A stretch of DNA of 64,000 nucleotides, taken from positions 32,023,843 to 32,087,842 of the forward strand of contig NC_080671.1 of the NCBI RefSeq assembly GCF_030247195.1, written 5' to 3'. Position 1 is the first letter of the stretch, and the number at the start of each line of letters is the position of its first letter. The translations under genes were made by a program, and so were the position numbers. Below the pieces are notes generated by a model. The model searched no databases and had not been told where the DNA came from. It was given only the letters and a program-made list of their open reading frames with translations. The stretch is from Topomyia yanbarensis (Eukaryota > Arthropoda > Insecta > Diptera > Culicidae). Of this stretch, positions 1 to 11,400 are shown piece after piece.

Positions 1-1960
1 TTCGTGCCGTTCTGGACGGAGCATTTTGCCGGAGTGGGTTCCCCTTTGAACGCATCTGCTATTTGTTGCAGCTTTCAGCAATCGTAAATCACCATCATCT
101 AACCATTCAGCCCGGTTATTATTGTGACTGCAAATGAGTTCCAATCTATCTTGATCCACACAAAAAATAACACAAACCCATCAAAAACAGTAACAACTAT
201 GTCAAACCATCGGACGCGACCTGAAAAATGACATTCGTTCATAATGATGATGTTCGGTTTAGAAAACCGAGAGCGCACCATCAATTTGCTTCTAACGGTT
301 TTCCGACGCTGCTGCTGCTGTCATTGGGTCACCCCGAATGGGTTGAATGGAAAATGATTGGAAAGGGGGAAACACACACACGCACGCAGGAAACGACGCT
401 CATTTGTTACTGGATACACCACGCATGGTCCGGTGGGAATGGAAACTTGGAGGAAGAAGTAAAACAACAAACGACCATCGTCAATCTGATCATAGTTCAC
501 CATCGATCAGTGCGAGCATTTCAACAAGCGCGGCTGGCCTCAATCTGTTACCACGCATGTAACATCAAAACTTCCAATGACAGTTTGATATACTAGTTTT
601 TCCGAAACGACAAACGAAGCAAGTCGTTTGTTGAGTGCGCGCGAAAAAAAAAAATGCCCATTCCAATTCATCCATACTGCTGTAAAGCTCAGCTCGACTG
701 CGCAATCGAGTTACGCAATGGCGATTCCAGAAGACCCGGAATGCGCTATTTGTACGACTGTTACGTATGTATGGTAAGCATGAAGGGCTTTACCAACCAG
801 GCCACCAGCGTAATCGAATCAAAAATTCCAATTTTCAACGCACCAATTCGTGTTGTTGTTTATGTTTTGTCGTAATGCATCCCAAGCCCTGTTTTTGGGG
901 CCAGAGCCGTGCGTTCAAACATAGCTAACAATCGCGTTTGGAATTGCCTGCCTTTTTGCTTCCAGAGCTCCGTCTGGTCCGTGTGTTTATGACGAATTAT
1001 AGGTTGTGCGAGCTCGGAGAGCTGCCGTTTGTAAGAAGTTTGATCTTTCACTTGCCTCTATGTACGGGACTAATTCAAACAAATAATAAACATACGGAAT
1101 TCATCAAGCACATAGACAACATTTATTGTTGGTCTTTTTCCTGAGATTGAATTCGATACCTTCGAAGCGTCAAAGACCTTTCTATAAACCTACTTCTGCT
1201 CTGCGGGTTAAAACGTCTGTAATAGAACTCTTAAAATTGGCCGATCATCTGTATAATCGCCTTCATGTTGCGTATCAGTGAATCGACGAGTAAATATCTG
1301 TCATTTTTACAAGATTCGATTGTATATTTCCGCAGTGAATGAGCAAGAAAAAATTGGTAATAGAAGAATAATGGAATTCCAGGAAGTTCAGAAACCATCA
1401 ATCTAGAAACCGAGGAGTCCATAGAACCAAAACAAAAACATTGCTGGTAAAGGAGAATCTAGGTCTGCATCTCTGAATCCAGGAGTTTAGAAATTAAGAA
1501 ATCAATAGAAGCAGGATACAGAAAACAACTTTAGAAGTTGTACTACAAACCGTTCAGAAATATTGGAATTAAATAAAATCTAAAAAATAAGTAATCCCGA
1601 AACCTCAAATTTCTGGATAACAGTAACCCGTAAATCTAGAATCTATTTCCTCTTTTCAACCACCAAAAGACAACGGTCACAATACTCAGTGTGTTTTTTG
1701 GTTCTGCTGAGCCAGCGCACGAAGCGAACGACAAAAATAGTTGCTTTTATATTGCACCTTGACTGACGAACAAAAATAGAAACTGTTATTTCAATTCTTG
1801 TCGTGGTGATTTGGCGAGATGAGTGAATCGCAGAATCAAGAAGTGGCGCTCCGGCCAAATACGGCTTTTTGGCAGCGGACTTCCGGACTTTTGGCAGCGG
1901 AGACCGAGCATTCGTGATGTGGAAAGTTTGCTGAAGGTGAGAATAAAGCAGAAGGCAGTA
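1..1960. other. Intergenic or intronic sequence, no gene recognised
   Basis: Mixed-composition sequence with only short open frames on both strands, none resembling a protein family. It includes short runs of CTG and CA repeats near 310 and 370. I see no RNA gene, no transposon ends and no convincing splice-site pair. Confidence 0.5.
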
Positions 1961-1982
1961 ATAGAGCTTAAGTGGAGGTTCC

Positions 1983-2052
1983 ATCCCGGGAATTTATTTC
2001 CCGGGATTTTCGATTAGCGTTTCGTTATTCCCGGGACTCGGGAATCCCGAGA
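1983..2052. repeat. Cluster of palindromic TCCCGGGA motifs
   Basis: Four close matches to the palindrome TCCCGGGA, or its half-site forms, lie within about 70 bases: TCCCGGGAATTT, TCCCGGGATTTT, TCCCGGGACTCG and GGAATCCCGAG. The flanks are AT-rich, so the motif stands out. It looks like a short decayed tandem repeat of the kind dispersed in mosquito genomes. A function as a protein-binding cluster is possible but not shown. Confidence 0.5.
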
Positions 2053-2217
2053 AAAAAGATTTTTAAATTTATTCTAAAACCTTCTGCAAAAAAATCTACA
2101 GGCATTACTTCGACCGGCAAACACTTGGCGTGGGTTGTAATTGTAAATTATAATTTTTAAACTGCAGATCTGCAGATCAATGGGCTATAACTTTGAACTC
2201 GGTAATATGCAGACATG

Positions 2218-2740
2218 TTACGCCCGGGGCTAGTTGGCGGTTGGTGTAAGTTGGCTGAATCCTCTTTTCTCCGTTTCTATTCAACATTTAGCGCTGCCTT
2301 TCGTTGTGGACCTCAAGTAATGTGAAACACATTGTCCAATGTGTTTTTGCTGCAAAACATTTTATTTTGGAGAAGTTGTGGGTGATATTGTGTTTTCCGG
2401 CAAGCTAAGTAACTTTTCTTAATTTTAAACATTTTGTGTCATTTAAGGTGATTTTTAAGAGCTTTCAGGGGACATTTACTTCGACCAATCACCCGAAGAA
2501 TTTCGAAAATTTATTTTTGAATATGGAGTAGGCTTCGAAGTCAAAATACCGGGGTCTTGAAGTTGAAATATAATTTCAAATAATATACAGTTTTGTTGAA
2601 AAAACAATCAGCACTTTTCGTAAGGACCTCTGAAGTAATTGAATTTTTAATTTGATTGCTTATTTTCTGGCATTCCGCCATCTTACCCCATATATACCGC
2701 CAACTCACCCCGTGGCTGGGGTAAGTTGATGGCTTTTTAC
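2218..2740. repeat. Fragment of a repeat with GGGGTAAGTTGG-type motifs
   Basis: Related phrases such as GTTGGTGTAAGTTGG near 2240 and GGGGTAAGTTGATGG near 2718, the latter facing its inverted form CCAACTCACCCC near 2700, mark a decayed inverted-repeat sequence. No ORF is present. The boundaries are uncertain. Confidence 0.3.
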
Positions 2741-2872
2741 CGTCACATATTTTTTCTCTAAAAATGGAGACAATGCATCAAACATTTTAATAAAATTGCA
2801 TGCATCGTGTTCTATTCTATCTAAATAAAAGCGATAAAAAATGAGAACTGAAAATAACGCCAACTAGCCCTG

Positions 2873-3628
2873 CACAGTGTCGGAAACGCCAAAAACGTGA
2901 ACTTAATTCACTAGAGGCCAAACCATCGAATATATTCACAGGGTGTCTTTGGCGGAATTGTTCGTATAAATGTTCCCCACAATTTTTTTTGCTGATTTTT
3001 GTATGGAAAAAGTAAAAAAAAACATGATAAAGTAAGCTTACCCTATTCATAGGGTTCTAGAGTGCCACGCACCAAACCTTCTTAACTTTATTGTGCATAG
3101 TTAAGACAGTTGAAAAAGTGCCTGTTTGTGCATTTTGGTTTGCACCTGTCTTTCTTATACGTAGTTGAAGTTGGTGTAAAAAAATGTAAAAATCCTCAAT
3201 AACTTTGAAACGAATGAGTATTTTTGCATACAGTTTTCGACAAAATTATGTAGCTACACATTTGTCTTGAACATAGTTTGCACGAAAAGTCACAATGAAA
3301 AAAGTTATTTTAAAAAAACTAAATTTAAGGGGCCATAGAAAACGCCTTATAAATCGATAACCTTTAATCCTACAAGCTCAAGTTCTTCAACAATTTTTTT
3401 CACTATGAGCATTTCTAAAACTTTGCCGAAGACACCAACTTTCTACCTCGTCAGTATAAAAAGTTTATTATTTTAGTTTGATCATAGTAAGCCATGCCTA
3501 ATTTCAATTGTTATCAGATTGTGGGGAACATTCATACGAACAATTCCTCCAAAGACACCCTGTGAATATATTCGATGGTTTGGCCTCTAGTGAAATAAGT
3601 TTACGTTTATGGCGTTTCCGACAGCTGT
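2873..3628. mobile_element. Foldback (MITE-like) element with about 115 bp inverted arms
   Basis: The left arm 2873-2992 is nearly identical to the reverse complement of 3518-3628. Shared landmarks are TGTCGGAAACGCC at the outer end, CACTAGAGGCCAAACCATCG in the middle and GTTCCCCACAA at the inner end. The roughly 525 bp between the arms is AT-rich and codes for nothing recognisable. A non-autonomous DNA transposon is the natural reading. I could not identify a clean target-site duplication, so the superfamily is open. Confidence 0.8.
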
Positions 3629-3639
3629 GACCTGGTCTT

Positions 3640-5640
3640 CCGGTCTTACCTACTATTTTCTGGTACCATACCAAAACTTGGTGTGTGGAAAGCTGTGACC
3701 ATAGTTTTGTTTTCGGGGCCTAACTGCCATCAGCATTGGTTGATTTTCAATAGTTGAACTGGTATTTAGAAAGGACACCCTAATACATCCACAGGCTTAA
3801 GGGGAGCGTCTGCTGTAAAGAGCTCAAACCGAAAGTTATTTTGTTTCACGATTTTGAAGGCAAGACAACAATGACTTTTTTGTGTAATATAAAAATCTAC
3901 GCACAAAAAAAAATATTTTCAGTCACATAGAGTCACAAATACGAGCGTTCCAAGTGTAGACGTCCAACCATTTCCACGTGGAGGAGCGCCGCGGCGAACA
4001 CGATAACTATTGATAAAATTGTCTGGCACATGAAATTCAACAAGATTTGTAAAGCTTAGACTTGTAGTTACTCGATGAACCAAAAAAAAATGGAAAAACG
4101 CTTTTAATCCACCTAACAGTGTGATGAGACATTTCTTATAACTCTTATCACTCTCTTCGGATATTATATCGTTTGAGAACATTTAGAACTTGATGCTTCG
4201 CGATGTTTTTGATAACACATACTACATGGGATTGTGGCAGGACACAGAGAATCGCTCAAATCAGCATAGGACAACATCAGTGCTAGAAATCTCAAACCAA
4301 ATCAATGGGAAAGCGAAAAAGTGGCCCATAAAATAGACATACAAACGAATTATTGCTAATGCTCTGTTAATAAAATATCTAAATTCCTCAATCAATGCAT
4401 TGTGGTGGGAAAACTGAATTTTCCTAAAGGGGTTATGTATATTGTACTGAGCCAAAAAATCGATTTTTTTTTTTTGAATCGGAATGAAGTTTATACTTTA
4501 CTCAAATTTTCAACGCGACTGAGAACGAAGAAATCAACGCTTTTTCTGGAAAAAAAGCGATACTAGCAGTGACACCATTCAAAGAAAATCAACAGTGAAT
4601 ATTTCCAGACTTGGTTTTATTTCCTATTTAAGAAATATTGTGTTTTTTACATCCTAGATTGCATGATTCAGTGATCGAAACCCAAAACTTCATGAAGTAT
4701 TTGAAATTATTAAATTAAAATTTGTGTTTGCTATTGAAATTGACAAAATGATAGTATCGCCCCTTTGACGATTGTTTACTTTTTCGGTCCCACCTATCAG
4801 CATTGAAGTATCACCCTTACATTTTGTTTACAATACCAATTTTACAATTGGTGGGGGTTTGGTGAAAATCGATCTTACTGTCCAAACGGCATAATTCCGA
4901 AATCGTAATTTTTGAAGTTTTAAAATTATGCAGAATTAATTTTTCAAAAAATAGTAACAGAGTTCGTGTTTTTAGCGAATTTGTTGAGACTTTATTGTAG
5001 TCATGAATATTAACCTGAGAAAATTCACCATAAATACTTCTTGGACGATATACCGTCAAAATTATTTTATCAAATGATGCGCTGTTTAATGTTTGTAAAA
5101 TTCATCGAAGATACTAACCCTCCGAAATTGGCGGTTTCAAAATGATGTTATCTTGACCTTAAATTACTGTTTTTGAACATTTGACCTATACATATAATTG
5201 GTCATACAACAAAAATCAAATTCTCATCAAAATCGATCAGAACCTGCTAGAGTCGAATGGAAATCGTAATTTTTCATAAATTTCTCTCTTCATTCGGAAA
5301 GTGTTATCCTCGTTATTAATCATGTTACGTTTTCGTCTCAACTCGACGCATTCCCAAAATGAAAACCTAGTGGTGCAATTGTGCTTTTCTCATTTGTCCA
5401 GACTACGATTCCATGGCTGGTTATGTTCAATACAATGGTGGAATTAAATATTACATGTTCAGTTCGATTTGCACATACGTACAATGGATCGACAGCCACG
5501 ATCTTGAGATACTGACCGCCGCTGGTTTCAAGCGATGTTTCAGTATCACATAGTAAGATCCGGGAGGTTCGGGTCCTGCCGAAAATTTTCAACTTGTTAA
5601 GAAATTTTAAACTAGTTTTAATTTTAAAACAGCAACCCCT
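3640..5640. other. AT-rich sequence without a recognised gene
   Basis: Short frames only, on both strands, and none resembles a known protein. Several stretches look like old repeat remnants, but I could not pair them with another copy in the window. No RNA gene or regulatory site is supported. Confidence 0.4.
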
Positions 5641-5647
5641 CACTGCA

Positions 5648-6170
5648 TACTCCCTCCGGGCCGGTATGATTGACGATTTTTAGAGTGATTGCATAACCTT
5701 TCTATATGAGAAAGGCAAAAATGTCCCAAAAAAATCAATTTTTGTCAAACATTATTTTTTTCGAGTTTACATCAAATCTCGATGTTTCATGCATTATAAA
5801 GTCATTTGGCATCAAATATACAAATTTGATTTTGAAAATTTTTCATTTCAGTTTATATGGGAATTTGCTGTGTGATTGCACTCTTCAACTCGTAACTCCG
5901 GAACCGGAAGTCCAATCAATAAAAAAAATCAATTGCAGCCGATGGGAAGGTTGTACCTTTCATTTGAGACTAACTTTGTGCAAATCGATCCAGCCGTCTC
6001 TGATTAACAGAGGTCACATTTTTTTCCACATACACACATACACACACATACATACATACACACACAGACATTTTCCGATCTCGACGAACTGAGTCTATTG
6101 GCATATGACACTCGGCCCTCCCGGTCGGGATTAGATTGACGAATTTTAGAGTGAATGAGAAAGGCAAAAA
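5648..6170 (+). repeat. Dispersed repeat with GGCCCTCC ends and an internal (CA)n tract
   Basis: Both ends carry the same block in the same orientation: a CCCTCC-GG core, then a GATTGACGATTTTTAGAGTG-like phrase, then GAGAAAGGCAAAAA (5648-5725 and 6105-6172). Between them are GATGGGAAGGTTGTACCTTTCATTTGAGAC-like sequence and an ACACATACACACA microsatellite (about 6030-6070). The same family is present inverted at 63610-64000. It is a non-coding interspersed repeat whose class I cannot assign. Confidence 0.7.
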
Positions 6171-8285
6171 CATTTTTAGCAAATATTGAAAGTTATGCAT
6201 TTTTTTTGGCGAGCTGTTCTATGTTTCATAGACATTAAATCAATTTTAAATTCGCTTCCTATTAAATAAAGACCCTTATTACAGTACATCTCTACAAAAA
6301 CGAGCTCAATTTGAAAAGAAATCTGAGGATTATGATTGATTACAGAACTCTGGAATTTTCTATTGGAATGTTTTCAGGCAGGATTTTGATATTGATGCAA
6401 TTAGACAACTGTGAAATCAAGACCAATAGATCAGTTACATATCAGGACCCCATTCCGACAATTTATCAAAAGTCCTCATGATGTTTACAACAACAGGATA
6501 TCAATGTACGGATCAGATAATTGTTATTGTAATATTGAATTGAATCAGTCTGCATCAATAAATTTTCAACTTCAATCCATTTTTTTTTGGGTGTGGTGGG
6601 GGGGGGGGCGTTGTATGGTGTTAAACCCCAAAACCTTCTCTTGGCAACGCCATTGCTTGGAGTTATTTATTTCGCTTTTCATTTTCCGATGTGTTTAAGA
6701 TCGATCCGATGGTCATGAGTTAGAAAAATTGCAGTCAGAAGGTTCGCACAAATTAACATTTTTGCACTGATAAGTTATCAAGTTCCTTCCAGATAACTTG
6801 GAAGTGTTCGGTGATTATTTCTAGCGGTTGTAGATAGTAAAATGAAATACAAAATTCGTTTTATCGAAATAATGTTTAGCTTATTTCAATGGATTATTAC
6901 TATATTGAACAATAAATAGGCGAGAAAGAGTAATCAACAAACAACAAGCCATAACTTTTAAAGTATTCAAAATAGATATTTAAAGTCTTTAGTAAAGTTA
7001 TTCGCAAAAGTAAGAGCTACAAATTTGCTGAAGACATCATTTCGATATAATCACTTCCAAGAAAATTTGTGAAAATATCTCACTCATAGGGAGATTAATC
7101 AGCAAAAGCACAATACCAAAAGAAAGGGCATAATGCCTCCATTAAATTCTCCGAAGATACTATTGACCTAAAATAAGCCGTTTTGGCGTTAATAATAGAT
7201 TACATGTTTTTGGTCATATTTCTGGCAATGGGAAATGATAAAAATCTTTCGTCCGCATTTAATGTTAAATATCTCTTTTGATAATAGTCCGATTTCAACA
7301 ATCTATAGCTTGTTCGAAAGGTATTTGTTAAAGCTATCTAAAACATATAAATTGTTAATCTATATTGTCAACTTCGGCAAATAATTACAAGAAACTGCAA
7401 AAAACGCCATTTTTACACAACTTTCATATCTTGGAAACTAAACATCAGAATCAAAAACAAATTAATAGCGTTCATACTGTTTTTTAGTTCTTTCATTTAA
7501 AATTGGTTTGGATAAGGTCGGTTCAGCCATTGCTGAGAAACACGAATGAGAATTTGTCCGTTACATACACACACACAGACACACACACACAGACATTGTC
7601 CCAAATCGTCGAGCTGAGTCGATTGGTATATAAGACTCGGCCCTCCGGGCCTCGGAAGAAATCTTGAAAGTTTGAGCGAATTCTATACATTTCTTTTATA
7701 AGAAATGTAAAAATTCGAGTTTCAAAAAATGGCTTAATGAGATTTTGTAGAAGTAGTTTAGAGTGTATTATTTACACTTTCTTTTTGTCGCTGTCAGTTT
7801 TTCGAAAATTGTGGCTAATAGATTGAAATCTGCGTGTGTTATAGCAAATACGCGCGAGGAATGCATGGCTGTTTAAAACTAAAGGAGGTTCAGCGTGGCC
7901 ACCGAGATTGCGGAAGATTAATTTAACATAATCGTTTTCGTCACAATTCTAGCTTGCCTTGTACTATATTGACTATACATATTGCGCTGATATTACATCA
8001 AATTGTTATTCCAGCATTTTTAATATAGTCAAGCCTTATACTGGCATTGTAAAAGCACGAAAGCGCAGGCGAAATGTAGCACTATCGCCAGTACTATATA
8101 AGTATATAAAGCTGATATAATGCATACAAGCTTTAAGGATCTCTAAAGCATGTGTACATTACATATGTACGTATTTAGTGCTATTAAAGAGCAAATATAA
8201 AAGCAATATTAAGCTTAAAAATGCAACGATTATATTTGTTATGCATCTGCTTATGAAAATTATATTCGGCATTTTTAACTTTAGG
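6171..8285. other. AT-rich sequence, no gene; includes a diverged GGCCCTCC/(CA)n repeat end near 7540-7660
   Basis: At about 7560-7605 a CA microsatellite is followed by CGAGCTGAGTCGATTGG and CTCGGCCCTCCGGGCC. That is the same layout as the family at 5648-6170, but diverged. A G-run lies near 6597-6609. Nothing else is recognisable, and no protein-like frame is present. Confidence 0.45.
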
Positions 8286-8289
8286 AATT

Positions 8290-8670
8290 TTGGATCGCTA
8301 GCTTCTTTGGCTCTTGAACTCTTCGACGTCTAAACGTTTCTTACATGGTTGTTCTTTTGGACTCTTTGACTCTAAGTTTTTCGGATTTTTGGACTCGAGG
8401 ACTAAACTACGAAAACTTGAACTCCTGGACTCTCAGGCTGTTGGGCACATGAACTTTTGAAATCTTTGTTTTTTACTTTTTGAATCTTTGGTTGTTATTT
8501 TTTTTTATTCTTCAACTCTTTGGCTCTTGGACTCCTGGACTCTTGATCATTTGATCTCTCGGGCTATTGAATTCGTAGACTCCAGACCTCTTGGATTTTC
8601 GAACTTATGCACTCACGGACTGTTAGATTCTTTGATTCTTCAACTCTTGGACTCGAACTTAGGGACTTAG
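8290..8670 (+). repeat. Degenerate minisatellite built on GGACTCTT
   Basis: The phrases TTGGACTC, CTGGACTC and TTTGACTC recur every 8-16 bases across about 380 bp, with scattered substitutions and a few interruptions. An open frame of about 60 codons here is a by-product of the repeat. The array is old and irregular. No transposon ends flank it. Confidence 0.65.
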
Positions 8671-8679
8671 TTTAGTTTG

Positions 8680-10295
8680 TTTTCGAGCATTCGGCTACTT
8701 AATGCCGCATGCGACATTTTTTAAACTTTTGGAATTTTTAAGCCCTAGGCGATTATAGAGCGTAGTGTCGTGTTAAATAAACAATTTTAATTTAAGCTAC
8801 AAATTGGTCGGCTGTGGGACTGTTTTATTTTTTGAGAAAAGTCGCTACAATTTCAGAAATTATTCGCCACTGATTAGTATCAAGAACCCATTAGTTTTTA
8901 AATGAATATAATTATTATTGTTAAAGGTGTTATACACAACTGTACAGTGTTTAAAAAACGAGTTTTTGTCTAAATGTATTTAGTGCAAGAATGTCCACAT
9001 GTCAAAATTTTCAATTGAGCCTCAACCCCCCCGTAGGTATACACCAAGAGTTTTGGCAACTTTCAACACGTTTTCTTTTAGGCAGGCCCGTCTGAGGGCC
9101 ACTCGGGGCCCCTGGGCACTATTGAATTGAAAGGGTCCATATAAGGGACAAGGTGTAAACAGATGTTGAGTTACATTCCACGAAAAGGGTAAGCTACTAC
9201 ATCCCAGAGGTGTCCAGTTTCAGTATGTCTTGTTTTAATTGAAAATTTCCAAAATTAATTAAGCTGACCTGAGTGACATTTTTACTATCAATAAATTCAC
9301 TACTCCACCAAGAGATGGCCAAATCTTGCACCATTTGAAATCAAATCGATGCTGTGTTGATTATAACCGGGCGAGTCCCCTTAACATTAATTCATTTACG
9401 ATTCTAGTGAGTTTTTTCACAAGAGTGGAAATAACGTATTTTTGTTATATTGTCTCTTTTTGCTCGAATGATTGTTACGATTGTCGGTTTCTTGTTATAG
9501 ATTTCGATAAACGGTTTTGTGCCCTTGTCTATGTTAAAAATAGTGCACGTTGCATTTTAACAAATTGATTTTCTCATCAGTCAGAAGAAGTGTTAAATGA
9601 CCTCAATACTTTGAATAGTAACATTGCTTTCAAAGCTCACTACCACATTTACTCGAATCTAAAAATATGAGCGGTATATTTCATTTCAACGCCAGTCGTG
9701 TGTGATAGATAAATTAGGAAAAAAGTGGAGTGCTTGTAGCAGATGCTCATATTTTGGCTTTGTTTTTGTCATTTGTCCATCAAATTTCGAGTTAATTAAA
9801 ACTTCAAATGATTTTATTTAAGCAGTACAAGAATTTCTTACTTGTGTTCGACTTGGAAAAAAGGATGGCTTTATACCTTTTTTGCAGTTTTGCAGATAGT
9901 TAAAATTCTCTATCATAAATGTGAGGCTTCCAAAAGGCTGTCCCCGTCAGTAGCCCAGTGTACCCAAGCGTACTGTCTTTATTGAGCAAATTTTGCACAG
10001 ATGTTTGATTCTGTAGCCAAACAAAAAGAGTTCATCTTCAGCTGGTCGTAGTAATCGTATAATTTTTTTATAGTACAAGCGGCTCGCTTTCTCTGGTAAG
10101 AAAAATCTACGTTATGCTACAGCATCCCCTCGATTAATTGCGACGAGAAACTATGAAAATAATTTGGGTAAATTTTTTTTCTATTGTTTTCCACTTATTG
10201 CAAAGACACTTCAGATCTATTACATATATTACCAATACAATTGTGATCATTCACGAATAATGCACAATAATGAACAACAAAATTGTTTATGCCTA
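8680..10295. other. AT-rich sequence without a recognised gene
   Basis: No protein-like frame, RNA gene or paired repeat is visible. An 80-codon frame at 9326-9568 (+) lacks any recognisable family signature and I do not treat it as a gene. Confidence 0.4.
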
Positions 10296-10298
10296 GCC

Positions 10299-10545
10299 TC
10301 TGAACCATACACTGAAAATTAAGTATCAGATTCAAGATTCGCGGGATCATCCAAGAACACATATGCGAATCGTCACACGGCTATAAAATTGAATTTATAT
10401 ACACGAAGTTACATACAAATTAGCACACGCGGCATACAAACGTCCACGCGATCGAACACGTTAACTTACGAACGGTCGAGCCCTTCGCGATGATACAACA
10501 CGCACAACTACATCCACCACCATCACTGATTCATCACCATGTGCT
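10299..10545 (+). repeat. REP-A family copy, partial
   Basis: The segment begins with CTGAACCATACACTGAAAAT and runs through the family landmarks GAACACATATGCGAAT, TTACATAC, CGCGATCGAACACGTTAAC and GAGCCCTTCGCGATGATAC. It matches the copies at 24.3, 52.4 and 59.4 kb. No coding capacity is seen. The right side is truncated by other repeat sequence. Confidence 0.75.
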
Positions 10546-10745
10546 GTTAGGCCCCACTCAAAAGTAACTCAGACATAAACTATTGGGTTTTCTCCATTTA
10601 AATCATCAAAAAAAAAAATTCCATGCAAACTTCGAACACTTTGGTACCGTAGCTAGACCTGTCTGATTTGGCTCAAATTTGAAGCAGACACTTCTGATGG
10701 GACTAGGAATCGACTAAGAGCTGGTCATTTTTTTCTTTCCACTCT
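10545..10745 (+). mobile_element. Diverged end fragment of the hAT-like foldback family
   Basis: This is a degraded relative of the right arm of the foldback at 56921-58095. Shared landmarks are GCTGTTAGGCCCCA, AACTCAGACAT, GGGTTTTCTCCAT, GTAGCTAGACCTGTC and GGGACTAGGAATCGACT. Only one arm is left here. Confidence 0.7.
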
Positions 10746-10751
10746 TGTGTA

Positions 10752-10835
10752 ACCCCTCAAGCCATTAAGCCAACTGGCCCATTTGGCGTAATGGCCTGTT
10801 TGGCCTAGAGACCCATTCGGTCTAACACACAACAT
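10752..10835 (+). repeat. Short degenerate tract related to the 17 bp GGCCAAATGACC minisatellite
   Basis: Phrases such as TGGCCCATTTGGC, TGGCCTGTTTGGCC and ACCCATTCGGTC repeat at 15-18 base spacing. They resemble decayed units of the array at 39930-40645. A similar scrap lies at about 15000-15060. Confidence 0.5.
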
Positions 10836-10839
10836 TTGA

Positions 10840-11400
10840 CCTAACCGCTTTTTTTTAATGACTCAAAACCTCGAAGTCACCTTAGACGATATGCGCCACC
10901 AAAAGTTAACAATTATCCTATTTGAAGTATTTACGAGAAACTTATATATGAAGGGATAATTGAAGAAATCCAATTTCTTGGAATCAACCTACCCAATTTG
11001 GATGATAAACCGTAACATAAATTCGAAATAGACATTTTGTTTCTTCTGTGTAGTTACTTTAAATCAATTATTTCGCGATGTTGTAGACTATCCAAATAGT
11101 TGATATTTCAAAGTCACTAGGCACAGGAACCACCTTAATTTTAAGAATATCCAAAGTTAAAAGCAAAACGTACTTCCCCGAAGATATTATAGATAAAAAA
11201 AAATATTAAATTGGACGTTAACGTTTATTTTTCCAACATATGGATTCGGAACCACAGAAAATTGATATAAAATATAGACGACTGAAAGTTGGCATTTCCA
11301 CTCCACCTGTCCAAATCGGATTACGTGATGAGATGAGAAATTGATTTGAAATTTTCTTCTAATTGTATTAATTTAATTTCTTCTGCATGTTACCTAGTTT
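10840..11400. other. AT-rich sequence without a recognised gene
   Basis: No protein-like frame, RNA gene or paired repeat could be identified in this stretch. Confidence 0.4.
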
